Notes under the pieces: model-generated
Database searches by the model: none
What the model was told of the DNA's origin: nothing
Seen by the model: only the letters and a program-made list of their open reading frames with translations
NCBI GenBank assembly: GCA_021292105.1
Contig: CM037857.1
Location: 35,100,680 to 35,164,679, forward strand
DNA: 64,000 nucleotides
Source of the DNA: Anadara kagoshimensis
Taxonomy: Eukaryota > Mollusca > Bivalvia > Arcoida > Arcidae
Direction of reading: 5' to 3'
Shown: positions 11,762 through 22,289 of the stretch, piece by piece
Layout: each line of letters begins with the position of its first letter
Position numbering within the stretch: position 1 is the first letter of the stretch
Made by a program: the position numbers and the translations under genes

Positions 11762-13079
11762 GATATGAGTAAAGTGTTCAACTGACAAAATCAATTTTAT
11801 AATAAAAAAAAATTGAATTGAGGCAATAGAGAACTGATAAAATGCGCTCTGTAAATCATCAAACATAAACACAAACATATTTATTATATCACAATAACAA
11901 AAAGGAAGTTAAAAAAAACTGGCAAATTAAACACGTAAACATTGGCAGGGGAAAATCCGGGCGCTCGGAAAGGGTAATCGCCTCCTGACACCACATTTGA
12001 AATCAAAATTGAGAGTGAAAGTAGTAACAAGAAAAGTCATTTCAATTCAGAATATTTGGAAGGAAATTGAACAAAACAAAACCAGATCTCAAACCAATTT
12101 ATTGTTAGAGATTGTTGGATTTATGTTTCAACAACTTTTATAACAGAAACTAAAGAAGAGCTGATCACAGTAACCACTCTCTGCCATCCCACCATGTACT
12201 GTTCGACAAACAGGCCTGTGTCACCTTAATGTGTCTTTAATCAGTTTAAGAGGAAGGATGTAGATTTATATGCATGTCTAAGTAAATGGTTTGTGATTTT
12301 GAAGATGATTTAAGAATTGTCTGACTGACACTGCCTTGCAAATGACAAAGTGTTGATTATGTTAAATGTTTAGAGTGCGTAACACTTGCACAATTATTTT
12401 TGCGCATTGTCTTATTTGCAAATATTTTGGATTTCTATCAGTTGACTTTTAGTCTTTTGCCAGAGGGTCCAGTCGTTGGTTTAATGGTTACAATGTGTTT
12501 TATTCAAATGTGGTTCAACATAAAATTCGGTGTCTTCACCCTCACTTTCTATACTTGACCCTGTGTTGTGATGTACATGTAGTATGTTTCTTAACTTAAA
12601 TGCGGATTCATATTTAACTTCTCAAGTATAGTTATTTACCGAAATGCTACTGTTCTTGTCATTCTATGAATACAGAGTAGAATTTAAACGCATGGTTCAA
12701 GCATTGCTTTTTTACCAATCTGAAAACATATCCGTTTACTTACATTTGTACCATTATTTGCATACATGCCTCAAATATACCCTTTTGCGAATTCATGACT
12801 ATTTTTTATATTTCTTCTTCTAATGCAAAAGGTAAGCCATGACTTTTTAGCCTGGAGAGGGTTTCTTTTAGAAGAGGAAATCAATTGATTCATGATAGCT
12901 ACCAAAATTGACATTTCCGACATATTTTCATGGTTTTAGTGATTTAAATGTAAGCGCATTGAATCAATATCTGATATTTGAAAGTCGATGCCTATATAAC
13001 AAAAATACAAACAGCAAAGATTCTTTTTTGCCATAGCACATTGAATTGAAAATAAAATAAGTAGGCCTTTTTTTTGTGA
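11762..13079. other. Repeat-rich stretch, no gene
   Basis: The centre of the foldback element downstream of the LINE. It holds a degenerate reverse-transcriptase tail (about 11,945-12,000) and possibly an eroded tRNA-like SINE head near 12,470-12,545 (GTTGGTTTAATGGTTA, then GTGGTTCAAC). Nothing coding was recognised. Confidence 0.35.
11945..12000 (-). mobile_element. Penelope-like RT element, 3' tail, copy 4 (degenerate)
   Basis: GGGCGCTCGGAAAGGGTAA followed by CGCCTCCTG resembles the hairpin block of the other tails, with several changes. It is short, hence low confidence. Confidence 0.35.
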
Positions 13080-14152
13080 ATAATTAGACCAATCTGCCAT
13101 TAAAATTATTTTGTATCCTTCAAGCTTCTTTTTCCATTGTTACAGGCACATTTGCTTGAAACTTCCATTAGAAATACTAATTGTTACATATTGGCTAAAA
13201 CAGGATTTTTCACATTTTTTGCAATTTAAGGGTAGGGGAAATTAATTTATTCGCCTAATCTACAAGCTTTGCTATTTCCGACAGTTTTTTGGTGTTATTA
13301 GACTCTTATATGTCCAAGAATTACGTCAATAGATAACTGTGGAGATTCAATGCCTAAATAACAAAAACCACAGGCGAAGCTCCTTTTTTATTATAGCATT
13401 TTACATATAAATGAATAAAATAAGCAATTTTATTATATTAGTTAGTCCTATCTGTCCTGAAGCAAAATCATTTTAAAAGTATTTTAAATCCTCGAAGCTT
13501 GTTTTATCATTGTTGCGGGTACTTTTGCTCGAAATCTTCATTAGAAACACAAATCGGCATATATTGCATAAAATGGATTTTCACATGTTTTTCAATTTTG
13601 AGGTAGGGGAAATAAATTTATCCATTTCATCTATAAACTTCGGTATTTCCAAAAGTTTTTTATGCTGTCAGACTCAAATGTGCCACGGCAACATTTTTAT
13701 CTACAGGACTACCAACGCTTTATAAAAATATATAGTTTGTCATATTTAATGCATAAACAACAGATTTACAAGAATCGAAAGACGGCAGATATGATCAAAA
13801 CACAGTTTACAGCATCGATTTTATCGCTTATTGTAAAATTTTGACACAAAATCGGAAAACTGTCAGGATGTTTTGCATTTTAATCTATCATGTGTCCACA
13901 ATGAAAGATAGAATGAACAGTTTTGTGTTGTTTTTGCCACAAAATGCTTCAAAATCGGGAATTTTTATTTTCACCAAAATTTAACATTTGCAGAGGCTTT
14001 TCTTCAAAAACTGTTTCTGATTAAAAAAATCGGAAAAGATTTGACGCGTAAGAAATTGGTTTTCAATAACTAGGGACATTTTTCTACAAGAATCAACCCT
14101 CAAACCTTTTGGCCTCGTTCACCCGGATTTTAGCCATGATCTCTTGGACTAA
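13080..14152. mobile_element. Right arm of ~10.6-kb foldback element
   Basis: Reverse complement of 3,577-4,925, with GGGTAGGGGAAAT boxes at about 13,231 and 13,605 (one per ~370-bp unit). Relative to the left arm it lacks one unit: the sequence jumps from GTGCCACGGCA straight to ACATTTTTATCTACAGGACT near 13,690. Short open frames here (13,510-13,844) are by-products of the repeat, not genes. Confidence 0.7.
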
Positions 14153-14308
14153 TTCCAGCGCAAACATGCCTGATGAATGCCAATGCATGTCAATATATCC
14201 ATAAAAAATCTTCCGGAATTCTTCCTTCTATCCATGAAACAATTTGTAATTTGAACAATTGCATAAGATGTGCTCTGTTACTGGAAGATTACGTATATCG
14301 TAATCAAC

Positions 14309-15185
14309 AAAAACAAACATACTAATCCATGTCCGAATCACAATCCAGAAACAAAGTAAAAACTTTGGAACTGACAAGTTAGGTTAGACACGTGAACTTC
14401 CACCAGGGAAGTGAGGCCGGGTGCCCCGGAAGGGTAAGCACCTCCTGTTTAGCTAGCTACATCCGTCACGTGTTAAATCAAAATTGTGTGAAAGGAACAT
14501 GGAACTATGAGACGCCAAATATTATCAGGACAATCCTGGACACAGAGACATCAAACTAATCAACAATACTGTGATGACGACCATAAAACTTTTTGAGGGC
14601 CTTGACAAGCCTAGACTTGCAATATCCCTGAGTCAACAATTTATTTGCAAGCAGCCTACTTCGTTGTACAAAGTCCCCGTAGTGGGAACAAGCTCTACCA
14701 TAGCGTATTAATTGGGAAACAAATATACCATAAGCAGGAGAAGTAAGAAAAATTGAAGTCATCACGTTTGTCATAAAGTTTTAAATGTAGCCTTTCGTGT
14801 GCGTCATAATTCAGGTATAAGTCTAAATATGAAGCAGAACTTGTGGAATCGTGTCTTTTATTTCAAGCTCAATAGGATAGATGACATTTACATAGTCCCC
14901 AAGTTTAGGATTGTTAAGAGACAGAACGTCATCTATATATCTGTATGTTGAGTTGAATGATTTGGCGACAGTCTTCTCTCCAGATTTAACAAGGTTCTGC
15001 ATAAATTCTGCTTCATAAGAATAAAAGAAACAATCAGCAAGCAATGGTGCTCAGTGTGTACCCATTGGTATACCGATTGTTATACTATATTACCAAACAC
15101 AACAAATATGTTATCTATCAAAAACTCCAACATTTTGTTGATGGTATCTTCAGTATATTTTTGTTTGGAATATAGTTATACACCA
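14309..15185 (-). pseudogene. Penelope-like reverse transcriptase, 3' half, broken (copy 5)
   Basis: The longest copy of the RT element. Reading on the minus strand from about 15,185: DTINKMLEFLIDN, then (frame changed) GIP-MGT...LLADCFFYSYEAEFMQ, the catalytic YRYIDDVLSLNN (near 14,930), ELEIKDT, a YLDL...LKLYDKRDDFNF block around 14,790-14,850, PAYGIFVSQLIRYGRAC and KFYGRHH. Several frameshifts are present. The hairpin tail (14,410-14,450) and conserved terminus follow. The amino half is missing and no GIY-YIG endonuclease is visible. Penelope-like is the best fit from the YIDD box and the KFYGRHH tail; another RT clade is possible. Confidence 0.7.
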
Positions 15186-15303
15186 GATTCCGGTATATTT
15201 AAATAAAGAAAGAGTAAATATTATGTTTGATTTCCAAAAATGAAATATATACGAGTTCAAAAACCAAGATGGTTGTTTATTTACGAAAATGATGCATTAT
15301 TTG

Positions 15304-15318
15304 CCCCCCCCCCCCCCC
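15304..15318. repeat. Poly-C run
   Basis: Fifteen consecutive C residues between the RT fragment and the inverted-repeat copy. Confidence 0.9.
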
Positions 15319-15419
15319 TCCGCCTCACAAAAGGATCAAAGATATCACATTAAGTGAACCAGAAACAGAACGTAACAAACAAAACAAAACTATATTAAAT
15401 TAAATACAAAGTAGTATAA

Positions 15420-15640
15420 AGCAAAATATAAGTAAACTTAAAAACCCCAATTCAAGTGACCGGATCAGACAGTAACCACCTCCGGTCAAGTTAAAGGATT
15501 GAATTTGAACAGATTTAATTAAAAACTTATTTATTTGCAACATAAAAATATATTACTCGTAAGAGCTAAACACGAGTTTTTATTTAAGATTATACAAAGG
15601 TAAGGCCTAATCCCCCCTCCGCTAAAAAGGAAGCAGTGGG
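15420..15640. repeat. Inverted copy of the 1.3-1.6 kb repeat
   Basis: The reverse complement aligns with 1,280-1,485, including a TTGACCGGAGGTGG core and a nearby G-rich run. No ORF. Confidence 0.45.
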
Positions 15641-15847
15641 TCGCAAAATTTGAACCCCAACATTTTCTTATAATTGGGCTAAACTTAGTTCAACTAAACA
15701 AAAAAAAATTTTAGCAAAATATCGAAAGAATTACACGTCATACCGCATTATTTTAGGCATCTAGTGTGCACAGAAGAATGTTCTTGCGAGATTTGTAAGA
15801 ATTAAGATGGTAGACAAAAGGTAAGGCAAAATTTTGTTGTTATCCAA

Positions 15848-17033
15848 ATGTTAAGTGAATTTATTGACAACAGCATCAGAAAATATTTTGAAAGTCTGCC
15901 CCCTCAAAGCGACTCGAGAGCAGGATCGAGGATGGCAGAGTCTATTGAACAGGACGAGGATCCTGGTTCAAGATTTAATCTCTTCAAAAGCGTCAAAACA
16001 TCTGATATTTTAGATGTAACACTAACAGATTATGATAATAATCAATTTAGGGAAGATTATAAATCTGTATCGGAGGAAAGCGATAGTGATATCACATCTC
16101 GAGCCTCCTCTACTGAAAATATGGTTGAATGGAAATCTTTCATTCAAGAATGGCTCAGGAACTGGGCATCTCTTTAGAAAATGAAAGGCAAATAATGAAT
16201 TTACTTGTTACATTTCAGATAGACTTAAATCCTCAAAGGAAGCGGTTAAACTTAGACTTCCAATGGATGGTTCAACTATATAAGCACTTTTAGATATGGA
16301 TAAAGAGTGGCAAACAAAAGGCAAGATCAGAGCCTTTAAAGCCAGAGATGATAAAAGTATGCAGTTATGTCGGATCATTTTGAAAAATTCTGCAAAACCC
16401 CTAAGCTTGATGAAAATATAGAAGAGGGCATTACCCAAATAAATAACACTAGGGATGCCTACAAAGTTGTAAGCTCTACTGTCAGTAGATGATGATGCCC
16501 TCGTAATACAGAATTGAAAAAGAAGGATCTTAGTGCTAAACTGTTGCTTCGTGAAATTTCCTATTGGTCCTTGATTACATCTTATTTAGATAAGGTTGTA
16601 TCTGATGAAGATAAGACTGAGGCTTTGCAAGCTCTGGTTCAGATGTTTAATTCTATGGCAGATGCAGCATCTAGGATAATAGTTGAAACTGTAGGTGCCA
16701 GACTCAATTTATATTTGAAAGACATTTGTAAATCATGCAACAGAGGCAAGATTATTAACAATGTCAACTTTTGGTCCAAACATTGTTCTGGGTCGTTATT
16801 TTGACATGTTGCACACAAGTGCAGAGAATATAAGGGATGCTAGGGAAACACAGCATCTGATATCCCAAAATTCTTCAAATTCTTCTGAAACGTATAGTAA
16901 GAAAAGGTCACATAAGCAATCACCAAAGGGTTTAAAAGTTCTAAGCATCAGAAGTCTGATAAGTCAGAAGATGCAAGGCCATAGAAACAGAGAAACTTTT
17001 CAAATTTTAAGAAGCCTTCAGGTTCTTCTATAA
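15848..17033 (+). pseudogene. gag-like retroelement ORF, broken; possibly DIRS-type
   Basis: Three open pieces (15,848-16,177; 16,514-16,804; 16,761-17,033) read as one eroded protein. It has an acidic, serine-rich amino part, a helical middle (KLLLREISYWSLITSYLDK ... ALVQMFNSMADAASRIIVETVGARL) and a serine/lysine-rich end, like the gag-type first ORF of DIRS elements. No zinc knuckle was seen. A DIRS pol fragment lies 8 kb away on the other strand, but the two are not obviously one copy. The gag identity is an inference from composition and layout; the piece is not a working gene. Confidence 0.4.
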
Positions 17034-17043
17034 AGAAGTCAGA

Positions 17044-18225
17044 CTACAGTGGAGTTCATCTATAACGAAGACGGATGTTACGAATTAAGGCCTATACTGA
17101 ACTAGAAAATATTTCCCTGAAATTTTACTATAAAACTATGAGTAACAAAATCGGTTTTTAACGAATTTGCATATACCAAAAAATACCTATGTATGTCCCG
17201 TAGAAAAAAATAATTATAAATTTGAGGTATTAACGAAGTCGGTAAAATTATTCAAAAATATCGTCGGCAAAATAGACATTCCAAACAATCAGTCGTTTAA
17301 TCACTACCACAACATTAACATGAGACCGCTGAGGGATTAGTGTAGCGTACAACATCTTGTTTCAACGATAGTGAAATCTTTGATGCTAATAAAATTATTT
17401 AATCCTTTGATCTGTGTTTGACACTTATTTGAGTAAATTTTGGGGGATAAAATGACAGGTTAATGATTTACTTAATCATTATTGTCGTGAGTTGTATTTT
17501 TGATTAGTGCTATTATTGATTGATTGGTGCTCAAAAATGGACAGTAAAAAGCGTAAAGCTTTATCGCTGGACACGAAGTATCAAGTGCTTACCTCTGTAG
17601 ATTCTGGAATTAAATAAAAAAAACAAAATCTGATTTGAATACCTGCATCCACACTAAGTACAACTTTAAAACAGCGAGAAAACATTGTTAGCGCATAATT
17701 CTAGTGACTTGGGGAACAAGAAAAAAATAGGAACAAGCCAGTTTACAGATGTAGAGGAACATTATTTACATTTTTAGGGGTGATCGTGACCAAAACATTC
17801 GCTTAGTGGACCATCATTAGCAGTGAAAGCAAATGGGTTTGCCGTGAAATTAGGGCATAATAATTTCGAAGCAAATAATAGTTGGATCGAGAGATTTAAA
17901 CAACGTAAAGGAATCGTGTCTAAAGCTGGCTGTGGGAAAGCGCGTCTGTAGACAAAAAATGTGAAAAATTCATACAAAGAAACGACACTTCCAAATTTAC
18001 TTAAGAATTATGAGCCAAAAGATGTGTATAACATGGACGAAAGTGGACTTTTTTTTATATAAATTATTACCAAATAAGACTTTACAAATGAAGGGAGAAT
18101 CTTGTCACGGGGGCAAGAAGAAGTAAAGAGAGACTAACTGTTGTATTGTGTAAATATGGACTGTACAGACAAATTAAACCTCTTATTATTGACATTCTTA
18201 ACAGAAATCAGACAATTTGTAACCA
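17044..18225 (+). pseudogene. pogo/Tigger-type transposase, heavily broken
   Basis: A cut-and-paste DDE transposase relic. A terminal-repeat-like start (CAGTGGAGTTCATCTATAAC near 17,049) precedes an amino HTH of CENP-B/psq type at 17,537 (MDSKKRKALSLDTKYQVL). The second DNA-binding part is near 17,800-17,945 (LAVKANGFAVKLGHNNFEANN, SWIERFKQRKGIVSKAGCGKA). The DDE core starts at 18,020 (DVYNMDESGLFF), then LLPNKTLQMKGESCHGGKK and RLTVVLC by 18,150, ending near IKPLII. Many stops and frameshifts. The rest of the catalytic core is lost and the satellite follows at once. Confidence 0.75.
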
Positions 18226-18317
18226 GGAGCACGAAACAACAATAAGCGTTTTTATAATGGAAACAAGCAAGCACGACATGAAAAGTCAAACCGTGATTAA
18301 AATGAAATGTCTGAGTA

Positions 18318-18945
18318 CAAAACTACCAACTTGAGACAAGTAATTGATAATGAATAAAACTAATAACTACCGACTTTAGACAAGTAATTAATAATGAATA
18401 AAACTAATACCCAGTTGTACAAAACTACCGACTTTAGACAAGTGATTAATAATGAATAAAACTAATAACTACCGACTTTAGACAAGTAATTAATAATGAA
18501 TAAAACTAATATCCAATTGTACAAAACTACCGACTTTAGACAAGTAATTAATAATGAATAAAACTAATATCCAATTGTACAAAACTACCGACTTTAGACA
18601 AGTAATTAATAATGAATAAAACTAATAACTACCGACTTTAGACAAGTAATTAATAATGAATAAAACTAATATCCAATTGTACAAAACTACCGACTTTAGA
18701 CAAGTAATTAATAATGAATAAAACTAAATCCAATTGTACAAAACTACCGACTTTAGACAAGTAATTAATAATGAATAAAACTAATAACTACCGACTTTAG
18801 ACAAGTAATTAATAATGAATAAAACTAATATCCAATTGTACAAACTACCGACTTTAGACAAGTAATTAATAATGATAAAACTAATACCCAGTTGTACAAA
18901 AAACTACCGACTTTAGACAAGACATAAATATAAATAACTAATATC
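18318..18945. repeat. Satellite with short(44)-long(59) units
   Basis: About 11 full units and one partial share ACTACCGACTTTAGACAAGT and AATGAATAAAACTAAT. Long units add ATCCAATTGTACAAA. The order reads S L S L L S L L S L L plus a partial, so most of the array follows an S-L-L higher-order period of about 162 bp. First and last units are the most diverged, as expected of an array edge. Confidence 0.92.
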
Positions 18946-19121
18946 CAGTGGTGTGTTGATGGCTCCAATCGTATCATTTTTTCGAAACCATATGACCATA
19001 ACGTAATATACACTACAATATGTATGTCTAAGTTTACCAATCTATCAACCGGTTGTATATATCATCTAAACAATTTAGGAAAAAAATATACTCATATTAT
19101 TTTTAATAATATCACAAAAGT

Positions 19122-20288
19122 CTATTTAACCTTTCCATTTTGCAATTTTGAGTGTATTTCCCAAGCCTTTCTCATCTCACTGGCATTGTTATAACCGTGA
19201 CTGGCTAAAACGTCTCTAAATTCTGTAGCGTCGTAACCTACTTTATGGACATGGAAGTGTTTGTTATTTTGCGGTGTGACTTTAAGTTTATGGGCTACTA
19301 TACCCAGATAAACATCATCAAACTTAAATAACTTTGTGTATGGTATTGCAATGTGTAGACGCTGAATTAAATCCATGGACATAAGCATTGCACCAGCACT
19401 TATAAACGGTGGATATTTATTGTAAGGGTAGTCCTTTACCGAAATGCGCCACTTCTGTTCCTTTGACCTCTGCGGAGGGTCATCCCACAAAACCCCCGAA
19501 AATAAATCTTTCTCTTTCGATGCAGGAATATTCTTGAGGAATTTCATTACATTTTCAATAGCAACGAAAAAATCATCATCGAGCATGAAAACAAACCTGG
19601 ACTTAGAGCAGAACCTTGTCATCCAATTTATACTTCCTATTGTTTTTAACGTGTTGTTTTGATAATTGTCGATGAAATTCACTTGTAAAATATCATTAAA
19701 CTTTTCATTTTCTGTTTTGATGGATGCCTCTATACTTGTATTCTTTGACATTCCTACGATAAAAATTCTTTTAACATTAAGTTTCTGTAAAAGCTTATCA
19801 TTACCCCAGGTGTTCCTGATCGACGCCCTGTTTTCAAAATTGGCGATGGCAGACTTGATAACAAGGATTAATGATAAACTCTTCCGATTGTTCCTTGTTT
19901 TACAATGTTTTCTATGCGGAGTTATAAATGAATATTTGTACTCATTAATTGTTTTTTCCTGGATTTTTATTCCTTTACGATAGCTATGAACTAACTTATC
20001 CATATCTACATTCAGTGGGTACGTGAACTTACTAAACTCTATCTCTCCTTCTACATTAGCTCTTTTTGCTTTGCCTTTTTTATTTTCCTTTTTCCCTTCT
20101 TTCTTTAAGTGTTGCATTACTGTTGTGGTTTCCGCTTCGACTCCACCATCCCTTTCTAAATCCTTATTCACAATAGATAATGCTTGATCCATCTTTGATC
20201 TTTGATGAATAAATTTCAAACATTGCCAACTGAAGGCAAACAACATGAACAATTTCAAAACAGTCTTTAAGTGAATTCTTCCAGACAT
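19122..20288 (-). CDS. beta-1,3-galactosyltransferase-like (GT31) glycosyltransferase
   Basis: An intact 388-codon ORF that would transfer a sugar, usually galactose or GlcNAc from its UDP form, in beta-1,3 linkage in the Golgi lumen. Type II membrane layout: a short cytosolic tail, a hydrophobic anchor at ~8-25, then a lysine-rich stem (62-77). GT31 landmarks: R-A-S-I-R-N-T-W-G at 154-162, the metal/UDP-binding DDD at 237-239 (FVFMLDDDFF), YPPFISAGAML at 292-302, and FDDVYLG at 323-329 where most members have EDVY-G. The length is typical. The start is the first ATG of the frame, just before the anchor. It has no introns, as is common for B3GALT genes; a retrocopy cannot be excluded. The acceptor cannot be predicted. 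Confidence 0.9.
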   Translation of the reverse strand: MSGRIHLKTVLKLFMLFAFSWQCLKFIHQRSKMDQALSIVNKDLERDGGVEAETTTVMQHLKKEGKKENKKGKAKRANVEGEIEFSKFTYPLNVDMDKLVHSYRKGIKIQEKTINEYKYSFITPHRKHCKTRNNRKSLSLILVIKSAIANFENRASIRNTWGNDKLLQKLNVKRIFIVGMSKNTSIEASIKTENEKFNDILQVNFIDNYQNNTLKTIGSINWMTRFCSKSRFVFMLDDDFFVAIENVMKFLKNIPASKEKDLFSGVLWDDPPQRSKEQKWRISVKDYPYNKYPPFISAGAMLMSMDLIQRLHIAIPYTKLFKFDDVYLGIVAHKLKVTPQNNKHFHVHKVGYDATEFRDVLASHGYNNASEMRKAWEIHSKLQNGKVK

Positions 20289-20399
20289 ATTAGTTTTGCA
20301 AACACAGTATCAACATGTCACTCAAGTAAAATATGATAAAATAACTTGTAACCAGGTGTGAAATTATAAGAAATTGTAGTAAAACACATTAGATATTAG

Positions 20400-20960
20400 T
20401 AATGTTGTTTTGTACAGGTATACACCTTAACAGGCATGTAGACATGTAAACTTGTCAATATTATAGTCTATAGCATGTCATATTCCGAACTACCTTATGT
20501 AATCCATATGTATAAAAAAGAGTCACAAACAAACGCAGACACGACACGAGGAGCAACGGGGTTGAAGCCAGTTCGGGACCCGCAGTCAAAGGTTGTTGGA
20601 ACACCTCGACGAGACACTACGCACCACTCACGCCACACAGACAACAAGTAACGACGCCTGAATAAAGTATAAGTATAAACAGTAAGTCTTTAGTTTTAAC
20701 TTCAGCAGTTATTATTATATTTCAAAGGTAAAACATGTTACTTGCATGAAATGCAATAATTTATTGTCATTTAATTGGTCTTAACGTCATACAAGTTGTT
20801 TTTTTTTTTACTTTCTATGGTTCAACTAAATGGGGTTGATTGTACGTTTAATGTTAATAAATGTAACACGTTTAATGTGTAGCTGGGCAACACGTCCATC
20901 GTTTGTTCTCTACACGACCCAGCTGTTGTGGAAATAAAATAGCAATAAAAATACCGTTTA
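20400..20960. other. GC-richer block with TATA and AATAAA; possible LTR remnant
   Basis: TATAAAAAAG at ~20,511 is followed by ~130 bp of unusually GC-rich sequence and AATAAA at ~20,661, a spacing like the promoter-R-polyadenylation part of an LTR. It lies 220-670 bp upstream of the glycosyltransferase start, so it might instead contain that gene's promoter. No LTR ends or partner were found. Confidence 0.25.
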
Positions 20961-21127
20961 GAATTTAAGGAAATAATATTTGTTTGTAATTGTAAACATT
21001 AGTTATTCAAACGCCACCCTCAAACCCGATGTACTTTTTCGAGGTCTAAAATGACATGATGAATATTGCATATATTTAATTGGCTTATTCGTCGTCTATA
21101 CTCTTACCGTTAACAGGAACAAATGCG

Positions 21128-21200
21128 TGATGGATGTAGCTAGCTAAACAAGGGTGATTGCCCTTCTGGAGCACCCGGTCTCACTTTTACGTGTTAAACC
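21128..21200 (+). mobile_element. Penelope-like RT element, 3' tail, copy 6
   Basis: GTAGCTAGCTAAACA, then GATTGCCCTTCTGGAGCACCC and the ACGTGTTAAACCTAA end match the tail of the other copies. Short remnant. Confidence 0.45.
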
Positions 21201-21350
21201 TAATTTTTTATTTCCATCGGGAATCGGTGGGTGGCTAAAGTCGTTACTAATATTAACTCCCTCCGGAAAATGTAGCATTGTCACCTACTTTCAAGGATTA
21301 TTTTTTAAAGAAACAACATTAGTCCGTGGGCTAGGTGGACCCATCATTTA

Positions 21351-21365
21351 CCCCCCCCCCCCCCC
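21351..21365. repeat. Poly-C run
   Basis: Fifteen C residues in a row. Confidence 0.9.
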
Positions 21366-21479
21366 TAAGGATCCTCCGACACCACTTTTTCTGGTACCTT
21401 AGGGTGTCTAGTAATGGAATCAGGATGTTCCTCCAAAAAAATTGAGATGCTCTTCATGTAAAACTTCAATATTTAAGAG

Positions 21480-21840
21480 TACCTGAAAGTTTTCTGTACA
21501 TTTCTCTATTAGGGGTAGGGGAACGTTTTTATCTTTGTTTTCAATAATATTATGCAGATATATATCATATTTGGTATCATTGTAAAGGGAACATGTTCAG
21601 CTTTTATAAAATACGAAGTTGATGTAGCTGCTATTATGTCGTCACCATGACGTCATTATCACAAGTTTTTAGGGAAAGGCTATGAAATCGTGTCAATTTA
21701 TCCTTTATAAAATTATTTCTGTACAGCATAATAAAACACATTAAGACAAAGTATGTTTTAAGACAAAGTATGTTTTTCATTTACTTAATGAATTGTAGTT
21801 ATAAATGATCATATATTCTCATCTTCATGAAAATACACCA
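21480..21840. mobile_element. Left arm of second foldback-like element
   Basis: Reverse complement of 25,050-25,370: both carry GTAGGGGAACGTTTTTATC-type edges (or the matching unit edge), TTGTAAAGGGAACATGTTCAGC, ATGACGTCAT and AAAACACATTAAGACAAAGT. It has the same GGGGTAGGGG box (near 21,513) as the arms of the 3.6-14.2 kb element. No ORF. Confidence 0.65.
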
Positions 21841-22289
21841 CTTTTTTCATCCTTTCCTTACACCGGTCTGTCTGTCTTTGTTGGTTTACCTGTGAGTTTC
21901 TTTGCTGTTAGGTGTAGATCTTCTAAGTTTCTCCCATTAGCTACTATGTCTTGTGCGGTTACAAGATTTTCTATCTTCCATATATTTTCGTTCATCACTT
22001 GTGTGTGTTCCTTTATATTTCTTTCTTTGCCTCATCATACTCCCTTCATACTAATTTTTTCTAATCTGGTTCTGCTATTTGTTATTTTCTCTTGCATTTC
22101 CTTGTGATATTTTGTCCCGTGTTTCCTCTGACAACCATATTCTCTGTGTCGTTATACCGGTCCGCCCTTTTTATGACATCCCAGCTCTCATTATTATCAC
22201 CCTTAGCTGTTAAAGCTGTTCTTCAGACTAATCTTAATTCTTCTTTCTTTTCCATTTGTTTCAATTTTCTAACATTAAACTCATGTTTT

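Noticed and set aside
18318..18945. CRISPR-like regular repeat array
   Set aside because: Units are contiguous tandem copies with no unique spacers, in a eukaryotic genome; it is a satellite.
19666..19983. 105-codon plus-strand frame
   Set aside because: Antisense shadow of the GT31 gene.
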